In this document: positions 35,701 to 44,080 of the stretch, piece after piece
How the letters are laid out: every line of letters begins with the position of its first letter
Numbering within the stretch: position 1 is the first letter of the stretch
Assembly: GCF_002140915.1 (NCBI RefSeq)
Contig: NZ_NGKU01000001.1
Span: 2,116,738-2,180,737 of the forward strand
DNA length: 64,000 nt
Reading direction: 5' to 3'
DNA from: Candidatus Enterococcus testudinis
GTDB lineage: Bacteria; Bacillota; Bacilli; Lactobacillales; Enterococcaceae
Translations under genes and position numbers: made by a program
Notes under the pieces: model-generated
Databases searched by the model: none
What the model was told of the DNA's origin: nothing
The model's input: the letters and a program-made list of their open reading frames with translations, nothing else

Positions 35701-36217
35701 AAAATTCTGCTTTAAAGAGCTTATTCCAAGAAGTCGTATCATATAACAGTGAATGATTATTGATGATATGTGTATTACTTAAATCATTATCAAAAATTTT
35801 CCGATGTAAACCACTTACAAAATGATTAGATGTACTATTAAATCGATCGACATTTCCCACTACTATATCAGCATTATTACTCGTAGCTGACTGAAGTAAT
35901 TTTAAATATGCATCTGGATAAAGCATATCGTCGCCATCTAAAAAGGCGATAAAATCTCCAGTCGCCATTTGTATCCCCTTGTTTCTAGCTGCTCCAGGAC
36001 CTTCGTTATTCTGTTGAATAACCACAATTTCCCCAGGAAAAGCTTCTTTTGATTGGCAGACTACTTCAACTGTCCCATCTGTTGATCCATCATCTATGAT
36101 AATCAATTCGAGATCGATCCTGTCATTTTCCTGTTCTGCTACAGATTGGATTGCTTCATCAATATAGCCTTGAACATTGTATGTGGGCATAATTGTACTA
36201 ATCTTAAATTTATCCAT
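32732..36217 (-). CDS. Bifunctional GT2 glycosyltransferase / CDP-glycerol glycerophosphotransferase
   Basis: A 1161-residue cytosolic enzyme. The N-terminal GT-A domain (about 4-240) has ISTIMPTYNVQGYIDEAIQ, IDDGSTDGT and FLDGDDMLYPDA. The middle 380-780 is beta-rich, recognised by nothing I know, and may be an accessory or oligomerisation part as in large wall-teichoic GTs. The C-terminal TagF domain (about 800-1155) has MFEAYWG, TLHGTFLKTMGLD (about 900) and ITDYSSVMFDF (about 1064). It probably extends and decorates a glycerol-phosphate polymer. The start is set at ATG 36217, with AAAGGTG 5 nt upstream; the earlier in-frame start at 36274 overlaps the preceding gene. It sits 16 nt after a TagF-like gene. 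Confidence 0.88.
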   Translation of the reverse strand: MDKFKISTIMPTYNVQGYIDEAIQSVAEQENDRIDLELIIIDDGSTDGTVEVVCQSKEAFPGEIVVIQQNNEGPGAARNKGIQMATGDFIAFLDGDDMLYPDAYLKLLQSATSNNADIVVGNVDRFNSTSNHFVSGLHRKIFDNDLSNTHIINNHSLLYDTTSWNKLFKAEFLKKYQILFPENILYEDIPFNMEAHLRSTCTNIITDKVYRWRLRDGNDKSITQSRFEFKNLEDRITAIKLFSEVVSNLNINNDAFIASKEFKELTLDFPLYMDHLKDAPEGYSAFFQKEFLTYKEQLQSNAMEDRLTSRDRIKYFLLEKGDFSLLKKFVEYQGSYLKLPTISVGNQQLFDTSHFDVDLSSLPSALFDVRNDRHPITKIQKVRFEENLIFIEGYAFHKYIDLKKKNQITITASLVDPGDNKIDIPLTVSIQKNKQATHMHGGGNQEYLFKRYHNYDWSGFVIEIDLNNTAIINANSEKWSLKFVLSTQDLKSEVFLSNPIKGGRARPKPKKIGNSLFSIQYNAKWQLQLVKNNIYGYISDLAVDTDTIRLTFSNLSPQISNVVLTNSKTQQELRASIQTNQVEFSIDDLIERTGENSLFIDGLSDQEEKVDLHFEEDTFESTILYYGDNSLILEKTRSGKLKFSSYNYHKAQVEDLQLESNHGLSIKVMIRTSTSVKNPQLVFGNDSKGEKRKFDPSDKTDDGHTLLYTYQFKLLETDLHLFGNSSWFFRLEDIKEHHESAILALKLPNGNKFHLVKNTEFAFKRSRYQNLMLTTRLRKSYFDKGPRRKMLLQKNLYAAFRKLSQKKKYVMFEAYWGKNYSCNPKAIYEYIQEKHPDMVCIWSLNNENEQIPGNAIKVRRFSWKYYYYLARATYFYNNVNWPDQYVKRADSVEVQTLHGTFLKTMGLDVSDEVNTVKKMEGFHKRHGRWDYLISPSPFMTEIAKRVFEFDGQMLENGFPRNDVLLKHKDKSSSTETDELKKSIGIPLDKKVIMYAPTYRTKTNFDLKLDLALLQEKLGDQYIVLLRLHYFVAQSLDISEFEGFAYNLAWYSDIQDLYLITDILITDYSSVMFDFNILARPMIFFTYDLEFYRDTLRGMYIDFEQEAPGPLVKSTEDIADYILNIDEQYEGYKQRQQNFGQKFNTFECGQASERAVESVIKK

Positions 36218-36233
36218 TTGTACACCTTTTCTT

Positions 36234-37436
36234 TCAGTTTTTATCATTTGTTTCAGAAAGTATACGTTCAACAACTATTCTGCTACTTGAAGAGTTAGTG
36301 TTGCAAAATTTATCAAAGAAATCGTTATATTTATTCTGGTATACTTTTTCTATCTCAGTTTTTTGAAGCAATTGATTGAATGCCGGATAAAATCCAGCTT
36401 CATCTTTCACGATTTGGCCTGGTAAATCATGGTTATAATCAAAATAAAATCCTCTTAATTCCTCTTTATAGAAATCAAAATCATACGCATAAAAAAGCAT
36501 TGGGCGTTTCAAATGGGCATAATCAAACATAACAGACGAATAGTCTGTTATCAGTATATCACTGATTAAATATAACATATTGATATCTTCATCTGTGCAG
36601 ACAATAACTTGTTGATCATATTTACTTACATCTATGGTATCTCCCACTAAATAATGCGGTCGAATGATCAATGTATCGTTCTCACCCAAAAGTGACACTA
36701 CTTTTTCTAAATCAAATGGCATATAAAATTTGTAATTTCCCTTAGAAATATAATAATTGTCTCGCCATGTGGGTGCATAAAGGATGACTTTGCCTTTTGA
36801 GTGGCCTACTAAGTTGGTTTTCAATCTATTTATATAAAGCAAATCGTCTTTTTTCGCTGTTAGCATATCATTTCGTGGATAGCCTATTTCAAGAAATGAT
36901 TGCTGATACAAAAAAGCATGTTTAAAAATATTTTTTGAGTACGTATTAGGTGCAATCAAAATATCCCATCGTCTAGCTTCATAAATAAAATCATGATGGT
37001 AACTTTGCGTATCCGTGCCAGGAATGGACACTTTGTTTATATCAATTCCTAATTTTTTTAACGGTGTACCGTGCCAGGTTTGAATATAAATTGTTTGTTT
37101 ATTTTTCTTTAGCCAAATTGGCATTCTAGAATTAAAAACCCAAAAATTAGCTCTTGCTGTCACCCAAAGCCACTTCAATGAAAATCTTGTAAGAATTGTA
37201 TATTCAGGAAAGCATGCTCTAGCCTCATTGACATATTGCTTCTTTACGCCCCAATATAATTGCCAAGAAGTATCGTTATGTTCAGCTCTAAACGCCTGGT
37301 AAATCGCCAATGGATTGTCTGAAGGTATTTTTCCGTTGAAGGATTCAAATAATACTGTTTTTTCTTTCACAGGAAGCACAGTTGCCACCATATTAAAAAT
37401 CTTACGATAAATGTAACTTATCATTTTAACGATCAT
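36234..37436 (-). CDS. CDP-glycerol glycerophosphotransferase (TagF-like)
   Basis: A 400-residue peripheral enzyme consisting of a single TagF-type domain. It has TWHGTPLKKLGID (about 120-132), APTYSKNIFKHAF, ILYAPTWRDNYY (about 215), IIRPHYLVGDTIDV and ITDYSSVMFDYAHLKRPMLFYAYD (about 300-323). The family transfers glycerol (or ribitol) phosphate from the CDP donor to a growing chain. The start overlaps the tagA stop by 11 nt and has a weak ribosome site, so translation probably depends on tagA. A downstream alternative, Met at 37424, cannot be excluded. Confidence 0.9.
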   Translation of the reverse strand: MIVKMISYIYRKIFNMVATVLPVKEKTVLFESFNGKIPSDNPLAIYQAFRAEHNDTSWQLYWGVKKQYVNEARACFPEYTILTRFSLKWLWVTARANFWVFNSRMPIWLKKNKQTIYIQTWHGTPLKKLGIDINKVSIPGTDTQSYHHDFIYEARRWDILIAPNTYSKNIFKHAFLYQQSFLEIGYPRNDMLTAKKDDLLYINRLKTNLVGHSKGKVILYAPTWRDNYYISKGNYKFYMPFDLEKVVSLLGENDTLIIRPHYLVGDTIDVSKYDQQVIVCTDEDINMLYLISDILITDYSSVMFDYAHLKRPMLFYAYDFDFYKEELRGFYFDYNHDLPGQIVKDEAGFYPAFNQLLQKTEIEKVYQNKYNDFFDKFCNTNSSSSRIVVERILSETNDKN

Positions 37437-38172
37437 GACGATGTCTCACTTTCCAATGTAGGCTTTTTATTAAAAAAATCGGTAACTGGAAAATCCTGCC
37501 GATTCTTGAAGGGTTCCGTAATGAACGATAGAGCCATTCTAAATGTAAATCAATGAACATTTTCGGTGCACGTTTTACCTGTCCACTCAAAACGTCAAAA
37601 CTTCCGCCTACATCTTGGAAAACGTTGACATCTAATTGATTGATATGCCGCGATAACCATAACTCCTGTTTAGGAAATCCTAATGCTACAAACAAAAAGT
37701 CAGGTTTTGCTTGATTGATCATATCTACTACTTCTTCATCGATAAGTTTTGTATATCCATCGATTGCACCAGCAATCCTGATATTTGGGAATTTAGACTC
37801 AACTTGATTTACTGCTTTATTAAGCACATCTGGATGAGCACCGTATAGAAATATACTATGTTCAGATTTATCAGCATATGCAAGGATTTCCATCATTAGA
37901 TCAAAACCAGCAACGCGTTCTTTTATTGCGCCTCCTGTTAACTTTGAAACCATCACAACACCTATCCCATCAGGAATACGATGCGTACTATTATGCAAAA
38001 GTGTAATGATTTCAGGGTATTGATTCGCATCCAAAACAATTTGAGGATTTACGCTAAGTATTGACATTTTCGTTTTTTGTTCGATGTATTGAGGAATATC
38101 TGCTAGCACTTCATCATACGTGAGGTTATCAACTGGAATCCCCAAAATTTGTTCAGTTTTCATATTGTTCAT
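37426..38172 (-). CDS. tagA: WecG/TagA-type N-acetylmannosaminyltransferase
   Basis: A 248-residue GT26 glycosyltransferase. It shows TKMSILSVNPQIVLDANQYPE, RIPDGIGVV (with the conserved Asp), FLYGAHPDVLNKAV and FVALGFPKQELW (about 150-161), all marks of the TagA/WecG/CpsF family. In wall teichoic acid synthesis TagA adds ManNAc to undecaprenyl-PP-GlcNAc to complete the linkage disaccharide. It overlaps the tagB stop by about 20 nt. The start may be ATG 38172 or 38163; the ORF's earliest start codon is TTG at 38175. Confidence 0.92.
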   Translation of the reverse strand: MNNMKTEQILGIPVDNLTYDEVLADIPQYIEQKTKMSILSVNPQIVLDANQYPEIITLLHNSTHRIPDGIGVVMVSKLTGGAIKERVAGFDLMMEILAYADKSEHSIFLYGAHPDVLNKAVNQVESKFPNIRIAGAIDGYTKLIDEEVVDMINQAKPDFLFVALGFPKQELWLSRHINQLDVNVFQDVGGSFDVLSGQVKRAPKMFIDLHLEWLYRSLRNPSRIGRIFQLPIFLIKSLHWKVRHRHDR

Positions 38173-39301
38173 CAATCCATTCTATTAATTGATCCGCAGC
38201 ATGGCCATTTGCAAAAGTGTTCCAAAATGCATTGAATTGATCGAAAGGATAGTCGTTTTCCTCTTTTATTGCAGCAATAAGTTCTTCTATATCTGAAACA
38301 AGGTACGGAGCAGCCCATTCTTTAAAATTACGCTGCAAGCCGACAGTCATTTCATACTGCTCAAGATCATAACAATAGTAAATGATTTTCCCATCTTTTT
38401 TAGCTAATGAATATTCAAATGGAATAGAAGAATAATCTGTTATCAAACAATCGATTTGGTTAAATACTGTTGATAAAGGGACTTCTTCTGGTATTTGTTT
38501 GATACTTGGGAGTCCAACTAATTGTTTTTTCAACTTATGATCGTGGGGATGCACTCGTACATAAAGTTGCCATCTCTCGGGAAAATGTTTATTCATCTCA
38601 CGCAAATCCACTCCAGATTGTTCAGCTTGGTCTCGATAAGTAGGCGCATATAATGCAATTTTCTTATGTTTATGCTGTTCAAAAAGGAACGATCCTGGGT
38701 AAATGTTATCTTCAAAATATACATCTGTGGGTGGATAACCAAAAGGAAGAATCTTATAATCATTTAAATAACTTTCACAAAAGATATTGGCCATTTCTTC
38801 TGAACTCACTACAAGATGCGTATAACGATCATATACATTCTTATAACGTTTTCTATCAAATGATGTACCATCTTTCGCATATTCAGCTTCCATACCAAAT
38901 CTTTTTATTGCTCCGTTGGCATGCCATAATTGAACAACTTTTTCGCCATCCTTAAAATCGAAACCAGCCAGTATGGCAAAATAATTATCACAAAGAATCA
39001 TTTGTGCACTCTTTATTACCGGGATAACCTTTGTATATAACTCTCCTATTGAATCAAGCGCATAAATAGTGATATCTTTTTTTTGGTAGCTTTCAGCCAG
39101 AGGTTTCGCCTCGTTCGTATAACAAATAACCAAGCGCTCTTTATATTTGTCTGCCAATTTGCTTAATATGTAATCACTCGTACTCGGAAAGCTAAGCAGA
39201 AATACAATATGATTATTTTTAGGTAATTGTTTGGACGCAAGCATGCGTATTGGCAACAAATAAACTGATTTTGCCAATGACTTTATCATTTTAATTATCA
39301 T
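38153..39301 (-). CDS. tagB: TagB-type CDP-glycerol:linkage-unit glycerophosphotransferase
   Basis: A 382-residue member of the CDP-glycerol glycerophosphotransferase family. The variant QLWHANGAIKRFGME (about 125-139), instead of HGTPLKxxG, points to the TagB primase branch, which adds the first glycerol phosphate to the linkage disaccharide. Further family blocks are ALYAPTYRDQ (about 218), RVHPHDH and ITDYSSIPFEYSLAKK (about 285-300). The start is set at ATG 39301 because GAGG lies 6 nt upstream. First gene of the tagB-tagA-tagF-like-GT2/TagF run, which reads without gaps. Confidence 0.88.
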   Translation of the reverse strand: MIIKMIKSLAKSVYLLPIRMLASKQLPKNNHIVFLLSFPSTSDYILSKLADKYKERLVICYTNEAKPLAESYQKKDITIYALDSIGELYTKVIPVIKSAQMILCDNYFAILAGFDFKDGEKVVQLWHANGAIKRFGMEAEYAKDGTSFDRKRYKNVYDRYTHLVVSSEEMANIFCESYLNDYKILPFGYPPTDVYFEDNIYPGSFLFEQHKHKKIALYAPTYRDQAEQSGVDLREMNKHFPERWQLYVRVHPHDHKLKKQLVGLPSIKQIPEEVPLSTVFNQIDCLITDYSSIPFEYSLAKKDGKIIYYCYDLEQYEMTVGLQRNFKEWAAPYLVSDIEELIAAIKEENDYPFDQFNAFWNTFANGHAADQLIEWIDEQYEN

Positions 39302-39392
39302 AAATCGCCTCATTTTCACACTATCCTATATTTTAACCGATAAAAGAAGAAAAGAAAATATTTGTAACGAAACCGTCATAAAGTCTTACTAC

Positions 39393-39454
39393 AAAAAAGA
39401 GACTAGCATCCACAACTATGGCAAAAATTGCCACGGCGTAACACGCTAGCCTCT
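39393..39454 (-). terminator. Long terminator after the large membrane protein gene
   Basis: AGAGGCTAGC and GCTAGTCTCT pair at the base, with an inner GGCAA/TTGCC hairpin, followed by six T on the minus strand. It isolates the membrane protein gene from tagB. Confidence 0.8.
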
Positions 39455-39477
39455 ATCTTATCATTCAGATACTTTCC

Positions 39478-41178
39478 TCAATTTAATATTGATCGAATCA
39501 TTTTTTTCAAATAGTAGCAAATGATTGCTATCCAGAACAAAGCAGGCAACAGAAGTGTGATCATAAAAAACCATGGGGCTTTGTACGTCACGGTCAGTTC
39601 ATTTTGACCTATTTTTTGATTGAGACTGACAACACCTATTGTCGATAAACTATAGTCATCTTTTTCTAGTTTTTGACCATTTAATACTAACTGGGTTCTC
39701 TCATATTTGATTACTGGGACTTTTACTTTTTCTACTTGATCTCCTTGCCAAGTAACAAGGAGCGCTTTATGCTCAACTTTCTTATCAAAGTGATGATTAT
39801 TTTTTATCACATCATCTCCATAGGCACCGTATTTACTTGACTGATCAATTTTATACAGTGGTAAATAATCGGGGGCAGACTTTTGAAAACTCTCTAGAAT
39901 TTTTTCTTTGTCACTTGAAAATAGCTGATCTTTCATTTTACGTTCATCATCAACAAAAACATAGGAATGAACTCTTCTGTTGACCGCGGTATCACTCAGA
40001 TGCCAATCAATCATTTTGCTTGTATTTTGGTATGTTACTTGCAGCAGAGATAATCCCAACAACAAGAACAAATAGATTGGTTTAGCTAATCTAATTTCAG
40101 GCCTAGCAGATACAATCATCGCTATACTTATAAGCAAAAGGACAATACCAAAAACAATAAATCTAAAAGGAAATTGTAAAAGACCTAAGAATGGAACTTC
40201 CAAACTAGATAGTGTTTTCCATGGGAAAAAATTTGTAGCCAACACAGTGAATACGACTATAATCGCCACACTTACTTTAAGAAAAGGTGAAACTCGATGA
40301 CGTTTGTCTAATACACTACTAAAACAGACGGCAAATAAGATGGGTAAGAACTTCGGATATCTAATCCAATATGCACTATTCGCAGTAATCGTATTATTTT
40401 CCATATGGTTATTAAAGAATGGTGGCACAAGTTGATTAAATCGATAAATATCAAGCATATTCAACCATACGTTCATTGTAATAATCATAAACAAAACAAT
40501 CGATATGCATAATTGTTTCATGAGTCTCTTTTTATATTGTGACTGAACAAAAATATAAGTAAAAAAGCAAAAGTATATAAGTACTAAAAATAGCGTAGAC
40601 AGAACATGTATTTGAAACATGATACCAATAGAAATAGATGTACCTAGAACATCTAATTTTTGCTTATCAACAAGTTTAACAAGGGGAATCAGACACAACG
40701 GTAAAATCGCTGATGGCCAAGCCGAAAGTCCTTGTTGATCAATCCAATATTGAATTGGATAGGTTGTCATGAAAAATATACCTGTACCAACGGACAACCA
40801 ACCAGATATATGGATTTTTTTTAAAAGAGCAAACATGGATAATCCGGATAGTAGATAAATCAAAAAATTAGATATGATTTGATAATGGAACCATGAATTA
40901 GATATTAATACCAAAACACCTTGAAAATAGGCAAAAATAGGTCCGTACATCGCATTTACAATCCTACCTGATTGTTGAAAGCCGTACATTGTAATAAAAT
41001 ATTGGAAATTGCCATGTTTTATTTGTTCGCTTGCATCATAAAAGCGATTGAAATGAAACATCGCATCTGATCCAATAACAAAACCTTTTAGATACACTTG
41101 AGGAATAGTTAAAAGGAATGCAGCTAATAAAATTGTCATTATTTGTATAAAAAATTGATACTTCTTAAAATAACTCAT
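39478..41178 (-). CDS. Polytopic membrane protein, YfhO/GT-C-like
   Basis: A 566-residue membrane protein with about 11-13 membrane segments. The opening GSDAMFHFNRFYDASEQIKHGNF, an acidic motif in the first extracellular loop, resembles GT-C-type enzymes and the family annotated as 6-pyruvoyl-tetrahydropterin-synthase-related membrane proteins. A soluble extracellular part covers about 395-525 before the last segment. GT-C proteins use lipid-linked sugars outside the membrane, so it may decorate the polymer; this is inference. AGGAGAG precedes the ATG. Its upstream region runs directly into a 38-bp sequencing-adapter-like palindrome, so its true promoter may be missing. Confidence 0.75.
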   Translation of the reverse strand: MSYFKKYQFFIQIMTILLAAFLLTIPQVYLKGFVIGSDAMFHFNRFYDASEQIKHGNFQYFITMYGFQQSGRIVNAMYGPIFAYFQGVLVLISNSWFHYQIISNFLIYLLSGLSMFALLKKIHISGWLSVGTGIFFMTTYPIQYWIDQQGLSAWPSAILPLCLIPLVKLVDKQKLDVLGTSISIGIMFQIHVLSTLFLVLIYFCFFTYIFVQSQYKKRLMKQLCISIVLFMIITMNVWLNMLDIYRFNQLVPPFFNNHMENNTITANSAYWIRYPKFLPILFAVCFSSVLDKRHRVSPFLKVSVAIIVVFTVLATNFFPWKTLSSLEVPFLGLLQFPFRFIVFGIVLLLISIAMIVSARPEIRLAKPIYLFLLLGLSLLQVTYQNTSKMIDWHLSDTAVNRRVHSYVFVDDERKMKDQLFSSDKEKILESFQKSAPDYLPLYKIDQSSKYGAYGDDVIKNNHHFDKKVEHKALLVTWQGDQVEKVKVPVIKYERTQLVLNGQKLEKDDYSLSTIGVVSLNQKIGQNELTVTYKAPWFFMITLLLPALFWIAIICYYLKKMIRSILN

Positions 41179-41203
41179 TGTAATACTCTCCTATTTACAC
41201 AGT

Positions 41204-41241
41204 AAGTCTCTTATACACATCTAGATGTGTATAAGAGACAG
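41204..41241. repeat. Perfect 34-bp palindrome identical to a Nextera mate-pair junction
   Basis: The right arm AGATGTGTATAAGAGACAG (41223-41241) is the complete 19-bp Tn5 mosaic end. The left arm (41206-41222) is its exact inverse, lacking only the outer two bases. The two abut with no spacer. This is the known circularisation junction of Nextera mate-pair libraries. There is no transposase gene and no 9-bp duplication, so an artefact is far more likely than a real element. Confidence 0.93.
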
Positions 41242-41413
41242 ATCCTATCCCAATTAAATATTTTTTTCACAACAAGATTTAATAATTAAAACACGATTTA
41301 TTCATATACTATCATTGATTGATTTTTAAGCGCGAAATTATACTTAAAGTTGATTTTTTCAACTATCAATTATTTTCCAAATAGCCCTATGCGCCAGATT
41401 GTCACTTTAAAAG

Positions 41414-41456
41414 ACAAAAAAGCCTACCATAATATTTGATCATTATGGATAGGCTC
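41414..41456 (-). terminator. Terminator after asnS
   Basis: AGCCTATCCATAAT pairs with ATTATGGTAGGCT around an 8-nt loop, with one bulge, followed by TTTTTTG on the minus strand. Confidence 0.88.
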
Positions 41457-41503
41457 AACTAAATGTAGAAATGAAGCATAAAAATTGTAGGACAAAAACC
41501 AAT

Positions 41504-42802
41504 CTATGGATAAATCCGGTTCAACAAACGTGGAAACGGAATGGATTCCCGCACATGTTCGATACCAGAGAGCCAAGTAACAGTCCGTTCTAATCCTAAT
41601 CCAAACCCTGTATGTGGTACTGAGCCATATTTACGCAAATCTAAGTACCATGAATACTCATTCTCGTCTAAGCCATGGGCTTTGATTTGTTCTAAGACAT
41701 ATTCGTGATCAATCGCTCTTTCAGAGCCGCCAATGATCTCGCCATAGCCTTCTGGGGCGATCATGTCAGCACAAATCACGACATCTTCCCTAGTTGGATG
41801 TGGTTTCATGTAAAATGGTTTGATGGCTTTCGGATAGTTCAAAATAAAGACTGGTTGGTCAAATGAGTTGGCAATAAAGGTCTCATGTGGTGAGCCAAAA
41901 TCATCGCCCCATTGGATATCGTCAAAGCCATTTTTTTGTAACAATTCCACTGCATCATCGTATGAGATTCGTGGGAAAGGCAATTTGGTGTATTTTTGTA
42001 AGACTTCACGATCACGCCCTAAGACATCCAATGCATAATCGCAATTGTCTAACACACTTTGTACAAGGAACGCCACATATTGTTCTTGAACTTCTAAGCT
42101 TTCTTCTTGATGCATAAAGGCCATTTCAGGTTCAATCATCCAAAATTCAATCAAATGACGACGGGTTTTTGATTTTTCCGCTCTGAATGTTGGACCAAAA
42201 GAAAAGACTTTGCCAAAAGCCATTGCAGCAGCTTCCATATATAATTGACCAGATTGTGACAAATACGCTTTTTGGTCAAAGTAATTGGTTTCGAATAGAT
42301 CTGTTGTGCCTTCTGGTGCAGAACCAGTCAAAATTGGCGGATCGATTTTGATAAATCCATTTTGATTGAAGAATTCGTAAGTTGCCCGAATGATTTCACT
42401 GCGGACTTGCATAATGGCATGCTGTTTAGAAGAACGCAACCATAAATGACGGTGGTCCATCAAAAAGTCGGTCCCATGTTCTTTTGGTGTGATTGGATAA
42501 TCATGGCTTTCACCCACCACTTCAATTCCAGAAATGCCGATTTCATAGCCAAATTTAGAACGGCTATCTTCACGGATTTCGCCAGTGATCAAGACAGCTG
42601 TTTCTTGGCTTAGGTTTTTGGCCAATTGAAATACATCTTCTCCAACTTCACTTTTTACAACAATTCCTTGGAAATACGCAGTACCATCGCGCAATTGCAG
42701 AAAAGCGATTTTTCCGCTTGAACGCTTGTTGGCGATCCAAGCACCAATTTGAACAGTTTCGCCCACATGATGTTTTGCATCTAAAATTTGAATAGATTTC
42801 AC
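41504..42802 (-). CDS. asnS: Asparaginyl-tRNA synthetase
   Basis: A 432-residue class IIb aminoacyl-tRNA synthetase that charges tRNA-Asn. The N-terminal OB-fold anticodon-binding domain covers about 15-100 ([21 protein letters not shown]). The catalytic domain has [24 protein letters not shown] (motif 2, about 205-230) and [13 protein letters not shown] (motif 3, about 403-415). The start codon is GTG with AGGAGAG 7 nt upstream. It follows aspB by 42 nt; dinG-ypmB-aspB-asnS is also the order in Bacillus. Confidence 0.97.
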   Translation of the reverse strand: MKSIQILDAKHHVGETVQIGAWIANKRSSGKIAFLQLRDGTAYFQGIVVKSEVGEDVFQLAKNLSQETAVLITGEIREDSRSKFGYEIGISGIEVVGESHDYPITPKEHGTDFLMDHRHLWLRSSKQHAIMQVRSEIIRATYEFFNQNGFIKIDPPILTGSAPEGTTDLFETNYFDQKAYLSQSGQLYMEAAAMAFGKVFSFGPTFRAEKSKTRRHLIEFWMIEPEMAFMHQEESLEVQEQYVAFLVQSVLDNCDYALDVLGRDREVLQKYTKLPFPRISYDDAVELLQKNGFDDIQWGDDFGSPHETFIANSFDQPVFILNYPKAIKPFYMKPHPTREDVVICADMIAPEGYGEIIGGSERAIDHEYVLEQIKAHGLDENEYSWYLDLRKYGSVPHTGFGLGLERTVTWLSGIEHVRESIPFPRLLNRIYP

Positions 42803-42844
42803 TTGATTCTCTCCTAACTATTATTTAACGCACCATAAAGCATT

Positions 42845-44038
42845 TTATATGTTTTGGCGCTTGTTTTCAACAAAATCATGGATCCGCTTAGCTGCTTCCG
42901 CTAAAGTATGCCAATCTGCAGCATAACTGATTCTTAGATAATCTGGTGCACCAAAGCCAGCACCCGTCACGACTGCCACATGAGCCTCTACTAACAAACC
43001 TTCAACAAATTCGTCAATCGTTTGATACCCGCAAAGCTGAATGGCTTCTCTGACATTCGGAAACAAATAAAAGGCCCCTTGCGGTTTCGTTAATGTAAAG
43101 CCCGGAATGGCTTCGATCAACGGATACAAGTCATTCAACCGTTGCTCAAATGCTTGGCGCATCACTTCAATAGAATCTTGATTGCCAGTCAATGCCTCCA
43201 CAGCTGCATACTGACTAACAGCTGGCGGATTGCTCGTTGCCTGTGAAGCGATATCGATCATCGCACCGATAATTCTTTGATCACCCACAGCAAATCCAAT
43301 GCGCCAACCTGTCATCGCATAGGTTTTTGATACGCCATTGATAATGATCGTTTGTTTGCGGATGGCATCTGATAAAGCAGCAATTGGCGTAAATTCATGA
43401 CCATTATAGACTAAGCGGCCATAAATATCATCGGAAATAATCCAAATATCATTGGCAACAGCCCATTCGCCAATCGCCAACAATTCATCTTTAGTATAAA
43501 TCACGCCAGTTGGATTCGCTGGTGAGTTCAAGATGATTGCTTTTGTTTTACTTGTACGTGCTGCGTCTAATTGTGAAACGGTCACTTTAAAATCAGCCTC
43601 TTGTGTCGCTTCCACAAATACCGGGGTACCTTCTGCTAAGCGAATCTGTTCAGCATAACTTACCCAGTAAGGAACGGGAATGATTACTTCATCAGCTTCA
43701 TCAAGCAATGCCTGAAACAACGTATAAAGCGCAAATTTTGCTCCATCAGTCACGATCACTTGGTTCGTGTCATAAGACAATCCATAAAATTCTTTGATGT
43801 AATTCGTAATCGCTTTTCTTAATTCAGGGATACCTGCAGTTGGTGTGTAAAAACTGGCTTTACCTGCTTCAATCGCAGTGAAAGCAGCTGCTCGTATATT
43901 TTCAGGCGTAAAGAAATCAGGTTCTCCAACAGTTAAACTTAATATATCTATTCCTTGGTCTTTTAACGCTTTGGCTTTTGCCGAAGCCGCTAATGTGACT
44001 GAAGGTTCTAATTTTTCAGCTCGTTTTGACAGTACCAT
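42845..44038 (-). CDS. aspB: Aspartate aminotransferase (class I PLP-dependent)
   Basis: A 397-residue aminotransferase that exchanges the amino group between aspartate and 2-oxoglutarate, feeding asparagine charging next door. The PLP Lys lies in INGVSKTYAMTGWRIGF (about 230-246), with YNPANPTG-like NSPANPTG (about 172) and DDIYGRLVY (about 200). The start is set at ATG 44038, with AAAGG 9 nt upstream; the earlier ATG at 44047 directly abuts that site. It lies between ypmB and asnS with 42-nt gaps. Confidence 0.94.
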   Translation of the reverse strand: MVLSKRAEKLEPSVTLAASAKAKALKDQGIDILSLTVGEPDFFTPENIRAAAFTAIEAGKASFYTPTAGIPELRKAITNYIKEFYGLSYDTNQVIVTDGAKFALYTLFQALLDEADEVIIPVPYWVSYAEQIRLAEGTPVFVEATQEADFKVTVSQLDAARTSKTKAIILNSPANPTGVIYTKDELLAIGEWAVANDIWIISDDIYGRLVYNGHEFTPIAALSDAIRKQTIIINGVSKTYAMTGWRIGFAVGDQRIIGAMIDIASQATSNPPAVSQYAAVEALTGNQDSIEVMRQAFEQRLNDLYPLIEAIPGFTLTKPQGAFYLFPNVREAIQLCGYQTIDEFVEGLLVEAHVAVVTGAGFGAPDYLRISYAADWHTLAEAAKRIHDFVENKRQNI

Positions 44039-44080
44039 TTCGATCATCCTTTCTGCGTGTATCTATAGTGTCATTCTCTT

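Larger units (their letters stand above)
41179..41503. other. 325-bp AT-rich intergenic region with adapter-like palindrome
   Basis: No gene is seen. The region holds the ribosome site of the membrane protein gene (left end), an adapter-like palindrome (41204-41241), about 160 nt of very AT-rich DNA without clear promoter motifs, and the asnS terminator (41414-41456). DNA on the two sides of the palindrome may not be neighbours in the genome. Confidence 0.7.

Noticed and set aside
36234-39319. Capsule (rather than wall teichoic acid) locus
   Set aside because: TagA, TagB and TagF-type enzymes together with TagD and TagGH fit a glycerol-phosphate teichoic polymer; no Wzx, Wzy or chain-length regulator (Wzd/Wze) is present.
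41204-41241. A transposon end or small inverted-repeat mobile element
   Set aside because: The palindrome is two synthetic-type Tn5 mosaic ends back to back, without transposase, cargo or target duplication. An adapter junction explains it fully.
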